64,000 nucleotides of DNA, taken from positions 62,001 to 126,000 of the forward strand of contig JAIBCC010000016.1 in NCBI GenBank assembly GCA_019694395.1, in the 5' to 3' direction. Numbering within the stretch: position 1 is the stretch's first letter; every line of letters begins with the position of its first letter. A model generated the notes under the pieces. It did not search any database. It saw only the letters and a list, made by a program, of their open reading frames with translations, and was not told the origin of the DNA. Positions 33,635 to 41,696 of the stretch are shown piece by piece. Position numbers and translations under genes: made by a program. The DNA is from Pyrinomonadaceae bacterium (lineage in GTDB: Bacteria; Acidobacteriota; Blastocatellia; Pyrinomonadales; Pyrinomonadaceae).

Positions 33635-34537
33635 ATGTCTGAAAATACGGAAAAATTTGTTGGAGTTGAGGTTTCAAGTAAATATTTACGCGCCGTTTGT
33701 CTGAATTCTGCGAGCGAAGTGATTGATTTACACGAAAATCCTTTAAATCAGGAAGTGGGAATAGTCTCACAAATAATTCAATTCATTGAAGAATTAAAGG
33801 ATAAATTCGGCAGCTTTAAAAAAGCCGGCGTGGCTGTTTCCGGTTTGGTTGATCGGCGAAAAAATCGGGTGGTGCTTTCTACTCAGGTTCCGACCGATAT
33901 TGATCTAGCCAATGAAATAAAATCGGCTACCGATGTCACCGTCTTTTTGGAAAATGACGCTAACTCCGGCGGATATGGCGAATATGTGCAGGGTGCAGGG
34001 CGCGGAAACCGTGATATGTTCTACGTTTTGCTTGGTGACGGAGTTGGCGGAGCGATAATTTTTGACGGCAAATTATGGCGCGGGAATGCCGGTTTTGCCG
34101 GAGAATTCGGACATTTGGCAATTAATTCGGAAGGAAAGAGAATTGAAGAAGTTGCCTCTAATCAAGGCATTATAGCGCGCACCTTAAATCGTTTTCATCA
34201 GGATCGAACTTCCTCCCTTTATAGTTTAGGCGAAGAAAGAATTACTGTTTCCGACATTGTGCGGGAAGCCTTGAACGGCGACGACTTTGCTCAGATGATG
34301 TTGGAAAGAACCGGAATGTTTCTCGGAAAAGCCATCGGAAGCGTTATTAATTTGCTCAACATCGAAAAAATTGTCGTTGGCGGTGAGATTATGGAAGCCA
34401 GCGAGACGGTTCTCAAAGGAATTAATGAGAGTGCCAGAGAATTTGCTTTTTCCGAAAGTTATGAATCTACTCAGATTGTAGCGGGAGAGTTAGGAGATAA
34501 AGCCGTCGCAATTGGAGTCGCCTTACTTAGTAAATAG
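33635..34537 (+). CDS. ROK-family protein (probable sugar kinase) lacking the usual zinc site
   Basis: A 300-residue ROK protein without an N-terminal DNA-binding domain. Ribokinase-fold motifs are present: GVEVSSKYLRAV (phosphate 1), ENDANSGGYGE (sugar site and catalytic Asp), LGDGVGGAIIFDG, AGEFGHLAIN and VVGGEIM. The family zinc motif CxCGxxGC after the GH motif is missing: the equivalent stretch reads KRIEEVASNQGI. Some ROK kinases do without zinc, but activity should not be assumed. It lies upstream of the respiratory operon but is separated by a terminator-like hairpin. Confidence 0.85.
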   Translation: MSENTEKFVGVEVSSKYLRAVCLNSASEVIDLHENPLNQEVGIVSQIIQFIEELKDKFGSFKKAGVAVSGLVDRRKNRVVLSTQVPTDIDLANEIKSATDVTVFLENDANSGGYGEYVQGAGRGNRDMFYVLLGDGVGGAIIFDGKLWRGNAGFAGEFGHLAINSEGKRIEEVASNQGIIARTLNRFHQDRTSSLYSLGEERITVSDIVREALNGDDFAQMMLERTGMFLGKAIGSVINLLNIEKIVVGGEIMEASETVLKGINESAREFAFSESYESTQIVAGELGDKAVAIGVALLSK

Positions 34538-34578
34538 AAATTAATCAAAAAAATTAATTGAACTTATTTTGTGAAAAC

Positions 34579-34606
34579 TTGCACAAAATTAAAAATGTAG
34601 TATATT
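34579..34606 (+). promoter_or_regulatory. Candidate promoter of the act-cta respiratory operon
   Basis: TTGCAC (34579-34584), a 16-bp spacer and TATATT (34601-34606). TTGTG...CACAA around the -35 forms a small inverted repeat. Transcripts would have a leader of about 165 bases holding two hairpins. Confidence 0.4.
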
Positions 34607-34616
34607 TCTCTATTTG

Positions 34617-34638
34617 AATTTGGCTAATTGCCCAAATT
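34617..34638. other. Hairpin in the actA leader
   Basis: AATTTGG (34617-34623) pairs with CCAAATT (34632-34638) around an 8-base loop. It lies just downstream of the candidate promoter, so it is either in the 5' leader or an operator. Confidence 0.4.
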
Positions 34639-34700
34639 ATTTTAAGATAAACTTGCAGTTCTTAAATATAAATTTTACGAATTTAACTTAACAAAAAAGT

Positions 34701-34727
34701 CAAGATTTCAAATATCTTGCGGGTTTT
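34701..34727 (+). terminator. Terminator-like hairpin upstream of actA
   Basis: CAAGAT (34701-34706) and ATCTTG (34714-34719), then CGGGTTTTTG. It may end the ROK gene transcript, or act as an attenuator in the act leader if transcription starts near 34612. Confidence 0.5.
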
Positions 34728-34778
34728 TGTCTAAGGCGGACTGCAATTTTATTTTGAGAAATCTAAAGACATAAAAAT

Positions 34779-35438
34779 ATGGCTCAGTTATTTCATAAAA
34801 GTGCGAACAATATTGCAAAAGCGAGCATTGTCGGAGCTATTGTGTTAGCCGGCGTGGCAGGGTTTGCTTACACGGTGATTGCACGTTCTTCGTATTTAAC
34901 GGGACGTTATATTGAACGCCAACAACCTGTTCAATTTTCGCATCGTCACCACGTTGGCGATGATGGGATTGATTGTCGTTATTGTCATACAACTGTTGAG
35001 ACCACGGCTTCAGCCGGAATGCCGCCGACTCAAACCTGTATGAACTGCCACTCGCAGATTTGGAATGACAGCCCGTATCTCGAACCTGTCCGCGCCAGCT
35101 ACCGGGAAAACAAACCTATCAAATGGGAGCGCGTTCACGATCTACCGGAATTTGTTTATTTCAATCACTCGATTCACGTCAACAAAGGTATCGGTTGTTC
35201 AAGTTGTCACGGTGACGTAGCTAATATGGCGAGTGTTTATCAGGAAAACACTTTACAAATGGAATGGTGTATTGCCTGTCACAAAGATCCGCAATCGAAT
35301 TTAAGACCGAAATCGGAAATCTTTAACACCGCGTTCGATCCGTCAACTTTGAGCGAAGATGAGCAAAAGAAATTGAAGGAAGATTACAAGATTCGTAGTC
35401 GTGAAATGTTGACCAGTTGTTCAATGTGTCACCGTTAA
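34779..35438 (+). CDS. actA: Alternative complex III subunit ActA, pentaheme cytochrome c
   Basis: A 219-residue protein with an N-terminal membrane helix (about 14-35) and five CxxCH heme sites with Cys at 66, 87, 140, 164 and 214. This matches ActA, the pentaheme subunit of the quinol:electron-acceptor oxidoreductase ACIII that replaces the bc1 complex. It is the first of six act genes in standard order. Confidence 0.95.
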   Translation: MAQLFHKSANNIAKASIVGAIVLAGVAGFAYTVIARSSYLTGRYIERQQPVQFSHRHHVGDDGIDCRYCHTTVETTASAGMPPTQTCMNCHSQIWNDSPYLEPVRASYRENKPIKWERVHDLPEFVYFNHSIHVNKGIGCSSCHGDVANMASVYQENTLQMEWCIACHKDPQSNLRPKSEIFNTAFDPSTLSEDEQKKLKEDYKIRSREMLTSCSMCHR

Positions 35439-35571
35439 AGTGAAAAAGTTCAAGAGTGAAAGGGTGAAAAAGTTTATCTGAATTTCCCCTGATCACTTTA
35501 GTTTTTGAAAATTAAATTTGAGAAAGTAAAGTAGAAAATCCAACTTTTTCACTTTTTCACATTTTTACTTT
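35439..35571. repeat. Tandem-octamer hairpin, word AGTGAAAA
   Basis: The left arm at 35439-35474 (AGTGAAAA, AGTTCAAG, AGTGAAAG, GGTGAAAA) is answered at 35542-35571 by AACTTTTT, CACTTTTT, CACATTTT and TACTTT. It starts directly after the actA stop codon and fills most of the actA-actB spacer. Confidence 0.75.
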
Positions 35572-35593
35572 GAAATATTTTATTGAGGAAAAA

Positions 35594-38500
35594 ATGCCTA
35601 GCAAAGACAGTAAAACCAACTTTGCCTTATTAAGAAACAAAATTCTTTCACAAAACGGAAAGAATTATTGGCGCAGCGTTGAAGAATTTGTAGACGCTCC
35701 TGAGTTTGCGGAATTTGTTTCGCGCGAATATCCGCAACACGCGGAAGAATGGAGCGATGGATTCAGCCGCCGTAATTTTATTAAAATTATGGGCGCGTCG
35801 CTGGCACTTGCCGGTTTAAGCGGTTGTATCATTCAGCCTGCCGAAAAGATTGTTCCATACGTCAAACAACCTGAAGAAATCATTCCGGGGAAACCGTTGT
35901 TCTTTGCTACGGCAGCAACGCTTGGCGGAGTTGCAACCGGACTTTTAGCTCGTTCAAACGAAGGTCGTCCAACTAAGATCGAAGGCAATCCCGATCATGT
36001 TGGTAGTCTTGGGGCAACCAATGTTTTTGCCCAAGCAGAACTTTTATCGCTCTACGACCCGGATCGCACCCAACAAGTCTTTTACCGCAATGAGCAGAAA
36101 ACCTGGCAGTCATTTGTGGCGGAATTTCGCGGTAAAGTTGAAGAAAATCGTCAAAACGGCGGAGCGGGAATTCGCTTTTTGACCGAAACCGTAACTTCTC
36201 CGACCTTAATTGCTCAGTTCAAACAAATTTTGACCGAATTGCCAGGAGCAAAGTGGTATCAATACGAGCCGGTCAATAAAGACAATGCACATCAGGGCGC
36301 AAAATTAGCTTTTGGTTCGCCCGTCAATACGGTTTATAAATTCGATAAAGCAGAGCGCATTTTAAGTCTTGATGCCGACATTTTTGGCGGAACTAATGTC
36401 CGTTATATGAAGGATTTTTCCAAAGGCAGAAAAGTCGGACACGGCGAAGAATCAAAAATGAATCGGCTTTATACGGTTGAAACAACTTTGAGTTTGACCG
36501 GAGCAAAATCAGATCACCGTTTAGCGGTCAAGCCGAGCGAAATGACCGAGGTTGCCAAAGCTATTGCTAAAGCCTTGGGTGTCAGCGGTGCAAGTTCAGC
36601 CTATTCAAATAAATGGGTTGATGTCATGGCAAAAGATTTACTCGAAGCCAAAGGAAAATCTTTGGTTGTCGCAGGTGATAATCAGCCGCCGGTCGTTCAC
36701 GCTCTCGCGCACGCGATGAATGCCGCACTTAATAATGTCGGACAAACAGTTACTTATACCGATCCGCTTTCGGAAAAAGCTGATGTAGCACAAACTGATG
36801 GGTTGAAAGAACTTATCAAAGACATTGATGCCGGTGCGGTAAAAATGCTGGTTATTCTTGGCGGAAATCCGGTTTATAACACCCCGGCAGATGCTAAATT
36901 GAGCAAAGAAAGAATGATGGACGATGCTAAATTGCCGTTCCGTCTGCATCTTTCTCAATCAATGGATGAAACGAGCGAGCTTTGTCATTGGCACGTTAAT
37001 GCTAAACATTTTCTTGAAATGTGGAGCGATACCCGTGCGTATGACGGCACCGCAACTATCGTTCAACCATTGGTTCAGCCGCTTTACGACGGCAAATCCG
37101 CCCACGAAATCGTTCAGCTTTTCGCTAAAGAAAATTTTGAGAAAAAAGAAATTGATATTGTCAAAGATTATTGGAAAACCAATGGTTTAGCTGACGACAA
37201 GGCTTGGCGCAAAGCCGTTCATGACGGTTCGATTCCGAATTCGGCATTACCTGCCAAAACGGTTACTGCCAATACCGGATTTTTGAGCCAATCGACACCT
37301 GCTCCAACCGGAAGCGGAGATTTGGAAATTGCGATTCTGCCTGATCCGAGCATTTATGACGGACGCTACACCAACAACGGTTGGTTACAAGAGCTGCCGA
37401 ATCCTTTGAATAAGGTTACTTGGGAAAATGTTGCTTTGGTTTCACCGAAAACTGCGGAAAAACTTGGAGTTAACCAAGGTCGTGATGCAAATCAACAAGC
37501 CGGTGCCGGTGAAGGAACAACTTTCTATAACACCAAAGGCGGAAACCTTTTCTCAGATTTAGTGACACTTACTTATCAAGACGGAAAAGTCAGCCAAAAA
37601 GTGCCAATTTGGGTTTCTCCCGGTCAGCCTGATGATGTCGTTACCATCTTTTTAGGTTACGGACGCACCAGAGCCGGAAAAGTTGGAACAGGATTAGGTT
37701 ATAACGCTTACGAAGTTCGCAAATCTGATGCGATGTGGTTCGGTAAAGGAAGTATCAGCAAAACAGGCGAAACTACAACCATTGCTTCGTCCCAAACCCA
37801 TTTCAATATGGAAGGACGTGAAAACGAAATTTTGCGCGTCTTTGATTATGATAGTTGGGAAAAAGATGCTCAAACGACGCATCAACACAACGAATATGAA
37901 CTTTCGATGTTTGAGCCGCATGAATATAAAGAACGCAAATGGGGAATGAACATTGACTTGAATTCCTGCGTTGGTTGTAATGCTTGCGTTTTGGCTTGCC
38001 AATCGGAAAATAATATTCCGGTAGTCGGTAAAGAACAAGTTGAAAGAAGCCGTGAAATGCACTGGATGCGGGTTGACGCTTACTTTGAAGGTGAAGATGT
38101 CAACAATCCGAAGGCTTTGAATTTCCAACCGATGCTGTGCCAACAGTGCGAACAAGCACCGTGCGAATTGGTTTGTCCGGTTCACGCAACCGTTCACTCA
38201 GCCGAAGGCTTGAACGATATGGTTTACAACCGTTGTATCGGAACCCGATATTGTTCAAATAACTGTCCGTATAAAGTTCGCAGATTTAACTTCTTGCTCT
38301 TCCAGGATTGGAATACACCGCAATACAAATTAATGCGAAACCCTGAAGTTTCAATTCGTTCACGCGGGGTCATGGAAAAATGCACCTATTGCACCCAAAG
38401 AATTTCTGCCGCCCGGATCGAAGCTGAAAAAGCCGGACGCGAAGTGCGTGACGGTGAAATTGTCACAGCTTGCGAAGCGGTTTGTCCGACCGATGCGATT

Positions 38501-38746
38501 GTTTTCGGTAATTTGAATGATCCGAATAGCCGGGTTGCCAAACTTAGTAAAGATCATCGTAACTACAATGTCTTGAACAGTTTGAACACACAGCCGCGCA
38601 CCACCTATTTGGCAGGCTTGCGTAATCAAAACAAAGAAATGCCTGATTACAAAGCACAAGAATGGGTGAAAAAAGCTGCGGAGAAAGCTAAAGAAGGTGC
38701 AGCTAACGAAGGCGAAACCAAAAAATCGGAAGGCGCGAGCCACTAA
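35594..38746 (+). CDS. actB: ACIII subunit ActB, molybdopterin-oxidoreductase-like plus iron-sulfur domains
   Basis: A 1050-residue fusion. A Tat-like motif (SRRNFIKIMGASLAL) with GC after it marks export. Then comes a long domain related to molybdopterin oxidoreductases, which in ACIII binds no molybdenum, and a C-terminal ferredoxin-like domain (about 790-980) with four Cys clusters: CVGCNACVLACQ, CQQCEQAPCELVCP, CIGTRYCSNNCP and CTYC...CEAVCP. The start is the ATG at 35594, with TGAGGA 8-13 bases before it; an upstream in-frame TTG lies inside the repeat. Confidence 0.95.
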   Translation: MPSKDSKTNFALLRNKILSQNGKNYWRSVEEFVDAPEFAEFVSREYPQHAEEWSDGFSRRNFIKIMGASLALAGLSGCIIQPAEKIVPYVKQPEEIIPGKPLFFATAATLGGVATGLLARSNEGRPTKIEGNPDHVGSLGATNVFAQAELLSLYDPDRTQQVFYRNEQKTWQSFVAEFRGKVEENRQNGGAGIRFLTETVTSPTLIAQFKQILTELPGAKWYQYEPVNKDNAHQGAKLAFGSPVNTVYKFDKAERILSLDADIFGGTNVRYMKDFSKGRKVGHGEESKMNRLYTVETTLSLTGAKSDHRLAVKPSEMTEVAKAIAKALGVSGASSAYSNKWVDVMAKDLLEAKGKSLVVAGDNQPPVVHALAHAMNAALNNVGQTVTYTDPLSEKADVAQTDGLKELIKDIDAGAVKMLVILGGNPVYNTPADAKLSKERMMDDAKLPFRLHLSQSMDETSELCHWHVNAKHFLEMWSDTRAYDGTATIVQPLVQPLYDGKSAHEIVQLFAKENFEKKEIDIVKDYWKTNGLADDKAWRKAVHDGSIPNSALPAKTVTANTGFLSQSTPAPTGSGDLEIAILPDPSIYDGRYTNNGWLQELPNPLNKVTWENVALVSPKTAEKLGVNQGRDANQQAGAGEGTTFYNTKGGNLFSDLVTLTYQDGKVSQKVPIWVSPGQPDDVVTIFLGYGRTRAGKVGTGLGYNAYEVRKSDAMWFGKGSISKTGETTTIASSQTHFNMEGRENEILRVFDYDSWEKDAQTTHQHNEYELSMFEPHEYKERKWGMNIDLNSCVGCNACVLACQSENNIPVVGKEQVERSREMHWMRVDAYFEGEDVNNPKALNFQPMLCQQCEQAPCELVCPVHATVHSAEGLNDMVYNRCIGTRYCSNNCPYKVRRFNFLLFQDWNTPQYKLMRNPEVSIRSRGVMEKCTYCTQRISAARIEAEKAGREVRDGEIVTACEAVCPTDAIVFGNLNDPNSRVAKLSKDHRNYNVLNSLNTQPRTTYLAGLRNQNKEMPDYKAQEWVKKAAEKAKEGAANEGETKKSEGASH

Positions 38747-38761
38747 TTATTGCTAAAAGAT

Positions 38762-40177
38762 ATGCACGACTTAAAAGAAGTTCAAAAGAAAATTTATCCG
38801 CCAATGGTTGAAGGTAAGCATACATTTGCTACCGTCTCGGACGAAATTGGTGATATTACCCTGAAAAAGAAAACGCCGTTTCATTGGTTTATCGGTTTCG
38901 GAATCGCGTTTTTAATTGCCCAAGCCCTTTTAATGACGATTACTTACTTGCTTGCTAAGGGGATTGGAATTTGGGGAAACAATCAGCCGATTGGTTGGGC
39001 ATTCGATATTATCAACTTTGTTTGGTGGATCGGTATTGGTCACGCCGGAACTTTGATTTCTGCGATTTTGTTGCTTCTTAACCAAAAGTGGCGCACTTCA
39101 ATCAACCGTTTTGCAGAGGCAATGACGCTTTTCGCGGTTGCTTGCGCGGGTATGTTTCCGCTGTTACATACAGGTCGTCCGTGGTTGGCTTACTGGATGC
39201 TGCCGTATCCGAACGTGATGGGAATGTGGCAAAACTTCCGAAGCCCGTTGATGTGGGACGTTTTTGCGGTATCAACCTATGCAACGGTTTCGGCTTTGTT
39301 CTGGTATGTTGGTCTGATTCCCGACCTTGCTACTTTGCGTGATCGCGCAAAAAATCCGTTTTTCAAATTTGTTTACGGACTTTTGAGTATGGGTTGGCGA
39401 GGTTCGGCGCGGCACTGGCATCGATATGAAATTGCCTATTTGATTTTGGCAGGTCTTTCAACTCCGCTCGTGCTTTCGGTTCACTCAATCGTATCTTTCG
39501 ACTTCTCGGTTTCACAGCTTCCCGGTTGGCACGCTACCATCTTCCCGCCATATTTCGTTGCAGGGGCAATTTTTGCGGGATTTGCGATGGTTTTGATTCT
39601 TTGTATTCCGCTTCGTCACTGGTATAAAATGCAGGATTTTATAACCAAAACCCACTTGATCTATATGGGTAAAGTGATGCTGGCAACCGGATTGATCGTA
39701 GTCTACGGTTATTTTATGGAAGCCTTTTTCGGCTGGTATAGCGAAAATCAATACGAATCTTATATGATTCAAAACCGGATTTGGACAGGTCCATATTGGT
39801 TTATGTATTGGCTTTTGATTTTCTGTAACGGAATTTCAATTCAATTTTTGTGGTTCAAGCGTTTCCGTGAAAGCGAATTTTGGCTCTTTGTGATTTCGGT
39901 CATCGTTAGTGTCGGTATGTGGTTGGAACGTTTCGTAATTATTGTAACAAGTTTACACCGCGACTTTTTACCTGCTAACTGGGCGATGTATTCACCGACG
40001 ATGTTTGATTGGTCAATGTTCCTTGGCACAATCGGATTCTTCTTTACTTTGATTTATTTGTTCGTCAGATTCTTGCCTATCATTTCAATTTTTGAGGTTA
40101 GAACTCTGTTGCCTGATGCACATGTCGAAGATCACGGGCACGCACATGAACACGTAGGAGATGAAGCTACTGCATAA
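38762..40177 (+). CDS. actC: ACIII subunit ActC, NrfD/PsrC-type quinol-binding membrane protein
   Basis: A 471-residue protein with about ten membrane helices, starting FHWFIGFGIAFLIAQALL and including GIGHAGTLISAILLL and YLILAGLSTPLVLSVHSIVS. It belongs to the NrfD family, as ActC and ActF do. The C-terminus is His-rich (HVEDHGHAHEH). I prefer the ATG at 38762 over a TTG 12 bases upstream. It follows actB by 15 bp. Confidence 0.95.
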   Translation: MHDLKEVQKKIYPPMVEGKHTFATVSDEIGDITLKKKTPFHWFIGFGIAFLIAQALLMTITYLLAKGIGIWGNNQPIGWAFDIINFVWWIGIGHAGTLISAILLLLNQKWRTSINRFAEAMTLFAVACAGMFPLLHTGRPWLAYWMLPYPNVMGMWQNFRSPLMWDVFAVSTYATVSALFWYVGLIPDLATLRDRAKNPFFKFVYGLLSMGWRGSARHWHRYEIAYLILAGLSTPLVLSVHSIVSFDFSVSQLPGWHATIFPPYFVAGAIFAGFAMVLILCIPLRHWYKMQDFITKTHLIYMGKVMLATGLIVVYGYFMEAFFGWYSENQYESYMIQNRIWTGPYWFMYWLLIFCNGISIQFLWFKRFRESEFWLFVISVIVSVGMWLERFVIIVTSLHRDFLPANWAMYSPTMFDWSMFLGTIGFFFTLIYLFVRFLPIISIFEVRTLLPDAHVEDHGHAHEHVGDEATA

Positions 40178-40195
40178 GCAGTTTTGAATAGAATT

Positions 40196-40316
40196 AAGGG
40201 GCGTAAGCCTTTTGAAAGAAGTTGTTTGCAATCAGTTAAATTTTGTCCGCGAGAAAGCATAAGGGTAACTCACCCATACCGCGCAAATTGCCAGCAAAAT
40301 ACTGATTGCAGACAAC
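40196..40316 (+). other. Structured spacer between actC and actD
   Basis: A small hairpin (AAGGGGCGTAAGCCTT, about 40196-40211) is followed by a long one: GTTGTTTGCAATCAGT (40221-40236) against ACTGATTGCAGACAAC (40301-40316), 15 of 16 paired. Within the loop GGGTAACTCACCC gives an inner hairpin. It has no T tract. It is an mRNA structure inside an operon, possibly a processing or stability element. Confidence 0.55.
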
Positions 40317-40325
40317 AAACAAAAA

Positions 40326-40410
40326 GTTAATCGTAAATGGTTAAGCGTAAATGGTTGATTGAATTTTCAGGAAAGGGAGCAATTAACAATTAACAATTAA
40401 CAATTAACAA
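40326..40410. repeat. Tandem-heptamer hairpin, word CAATTAA
   Basis: Four perfect CAATTAA units at 40380-40407 form the right arm. The left arm at 40326-40361 (GTTAATCGTAAATGGTTAAG..) is a diverged inverted copy. It ends 4 bp before the actD start codon. Confidence 0.7.
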
Positions 40411-40414
40411 AATT

Positions 40415-40948
40415 ATGGATAAAAAACTTTACGGTTTGATGGCAGAATTTGACACGACTACGGAAGTCGTGAAAGCGGCAGAGCAGGTGCGCGATGCCGG
40501 GTATAAAAAAACCGATGCTTTTTCGCCGTTTCCGATTCACGAAATGGATGAAGCCTTAGGCATTAAGCGCAGCATTTTGTCATTTTTGATTTTTGGCGGC
40601 GGTATCACCGGATTGCTGACAGGACTTGCTCTGGTTTTTTGGACACATACCATCGAATATCCGATTATGGTAGCAGGTCGTCCGCATTTTAGTTTTCCGG
40701 CATTTATTCCGCCAATCTACGAATTGACCATTTTGTTCTCTGCCTTTACAGCTGTTTTTGGAATGTTGCTCTTAAACGGCTTACCGCAACCGTATCATCC
40801 TGTTTTTAATGTGCCACGGTTCAATTTGGCAATGCGCGAAAAGTTCTTCCTGTTGATCGAATCGGCAGACGAGAAATTTGATTACGAGGAAACCAAAAAA
40901 TTTATGGAAAGTCTCAATCCGCAGGAGGTTCACGATGTTGAAGAGTAA
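40415..40948 (+). CDS. actD: ACIII subunit ActD (DUF3341)
   Basis: A 177-residue protein with two membrane helices (about 51-73 and 100-125) and the DUF3341 pattern (LMAEFDTTTEVVKAAEQVRDAGY, DAFSPFPIHEMDEALG). It is a structural subunit of ACIII. Its end overlaps actE by 14 bp. Confidence 0.93.
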   Translation: MDKKLYGLMAEFDTTTEVVKAAEQVRDAGYKKTDAFSPFPIHEMDEALGIKRSILSFLIFGGGITGLLTGLALVFWTHTIEYPIMVAGRPHFSFPAFIPPIYELTILFSAFTAVFGMLLLNGLPQPYHPVFNVPRFNLAMREKFFLLIESADEKFDYEETKKFMESLNPQEVHDVEE

Positions 40949-41696
40949 GTTACTGTGGATACTTACATTTAGCTTGTTAATAACGGCTGGCTGCCGATAT
41001 GATATGCAAGATCAGCCGCGCTACAAAGTTTATAAATCAAGCGATTGGTTTCAGGATGGACGCGCTTCCCGTGAATTACCTGAAGGCACTGTTCCACGCG
41101 GATTTTTGCGGGATAATAAAGCTCTTTACACCGGTAAGATTGAAGGTGTAACCGCTACTGCTCAAACAAACGAGCAAGGTCAGCAAATTACTTTTCCTGA
41201 TGTTGTGAGTGAATTTCCGATGCCTGTTACCCAAGAAGTTTTAGATAAAGGGGAGCAAAAATTCAAGGTTTATTGTTCACTCTGCCATGGTGCTTTCGGA
41301 AATGGTGACGGAATGATCGTTCGACGCGGATTTCCAAAACCGCCGAGTTATAACGATGACCGTTTAAGAAATGCTCCGGTTGGACATTTCTTTGATGTTG
41401 CAACAAATGGCTGGGGCAAAATGCAAGGCTATGCTTCGCAAGTTTCAGTTGCTGACAGATGGGCGATTGTGGCTTACATCAGAGCTTTACAGATCAGTCA
41501 AAATCCGAATAAAACAGCGACAACCGCTCCAACGACCGGTAAAACAGAAGAAAAACCTGTAGCTACGCCGACACCGGCTCCGGCAAACACAAATACAAAT
41601 GTTGCTCCTAAACCGAGTAATACAAATTCAAACGTGAAAACTACAAATGTAACAAATACAGCGGCTAAACCAACAAAAACAGGAGGAAATAAATAA
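40935..41696 (+). CDS. actE: ACIII subunit ActE, monoheme cytochrome c lipoprotein
   Basis: A 253-residue lipoprotein (lipobox LLITAGC) with one heme site CSLCH at about 116-120 and an axial Met downstream. The start at 40935 is set by GGAGG at 40924-40928 and by the lipoprotein signal. The last 60 residues are a low-complexity Thr/Asn/Pro/Ala/Lys tail, like that of CtaC in this operon. It probably passes electrons from ActA toward the oxidase. Confidence 0.93.
   Translation: MLKSKLLWILTFSLLITAGCRYDMQDQPRYKVYKSSDWFQDGRASRELPEGTVPRGFLRDNKALYTGKIEGVTATAQTNEQGQQITFPDVVSEFPMPVTQEVLDKGEQKFKVYCSLCHGAFGNGDGMIVRRGFPKPPSYNDDRLRNAPVGHFFDVATNGWGKMQGYASQVSVADRWAIVAYIRALQISQNPNKTATTAPTTGKTEEKPVATPTPAPANTNTNVAPKPSNTNSNVKTTNVTNTAAKPTKTGGNK

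Noticed and set aside
37694..38197. 167-codon minus-strand frame inside actB
   Set aside because: It is opposite conserved ferredoxin motifs of ActB and has no ribosome site or known domain.
35594..38746. ActB as an active molybdopterin enzyme such as formate dehydrogenase or Nrf/Psr
   Set aside because: The pentaheme actA, two NrfD-like genes, DUF3341 and the monoheme lipoprotein in this order define ACIII, whose ActB is known to lack molybdenum.
40380..40410. CRISPR array in the CAATTAA and other tandem repeats
   Set aside because: Repeat units are 7-9 bp with no spacers, and no cas genes were seen.
40878..40934. Upstream start for ActE
   Set aside because: It would overlap actD by 70 bp and hide the lipoprotein signal. 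GGAGG supports 40935.
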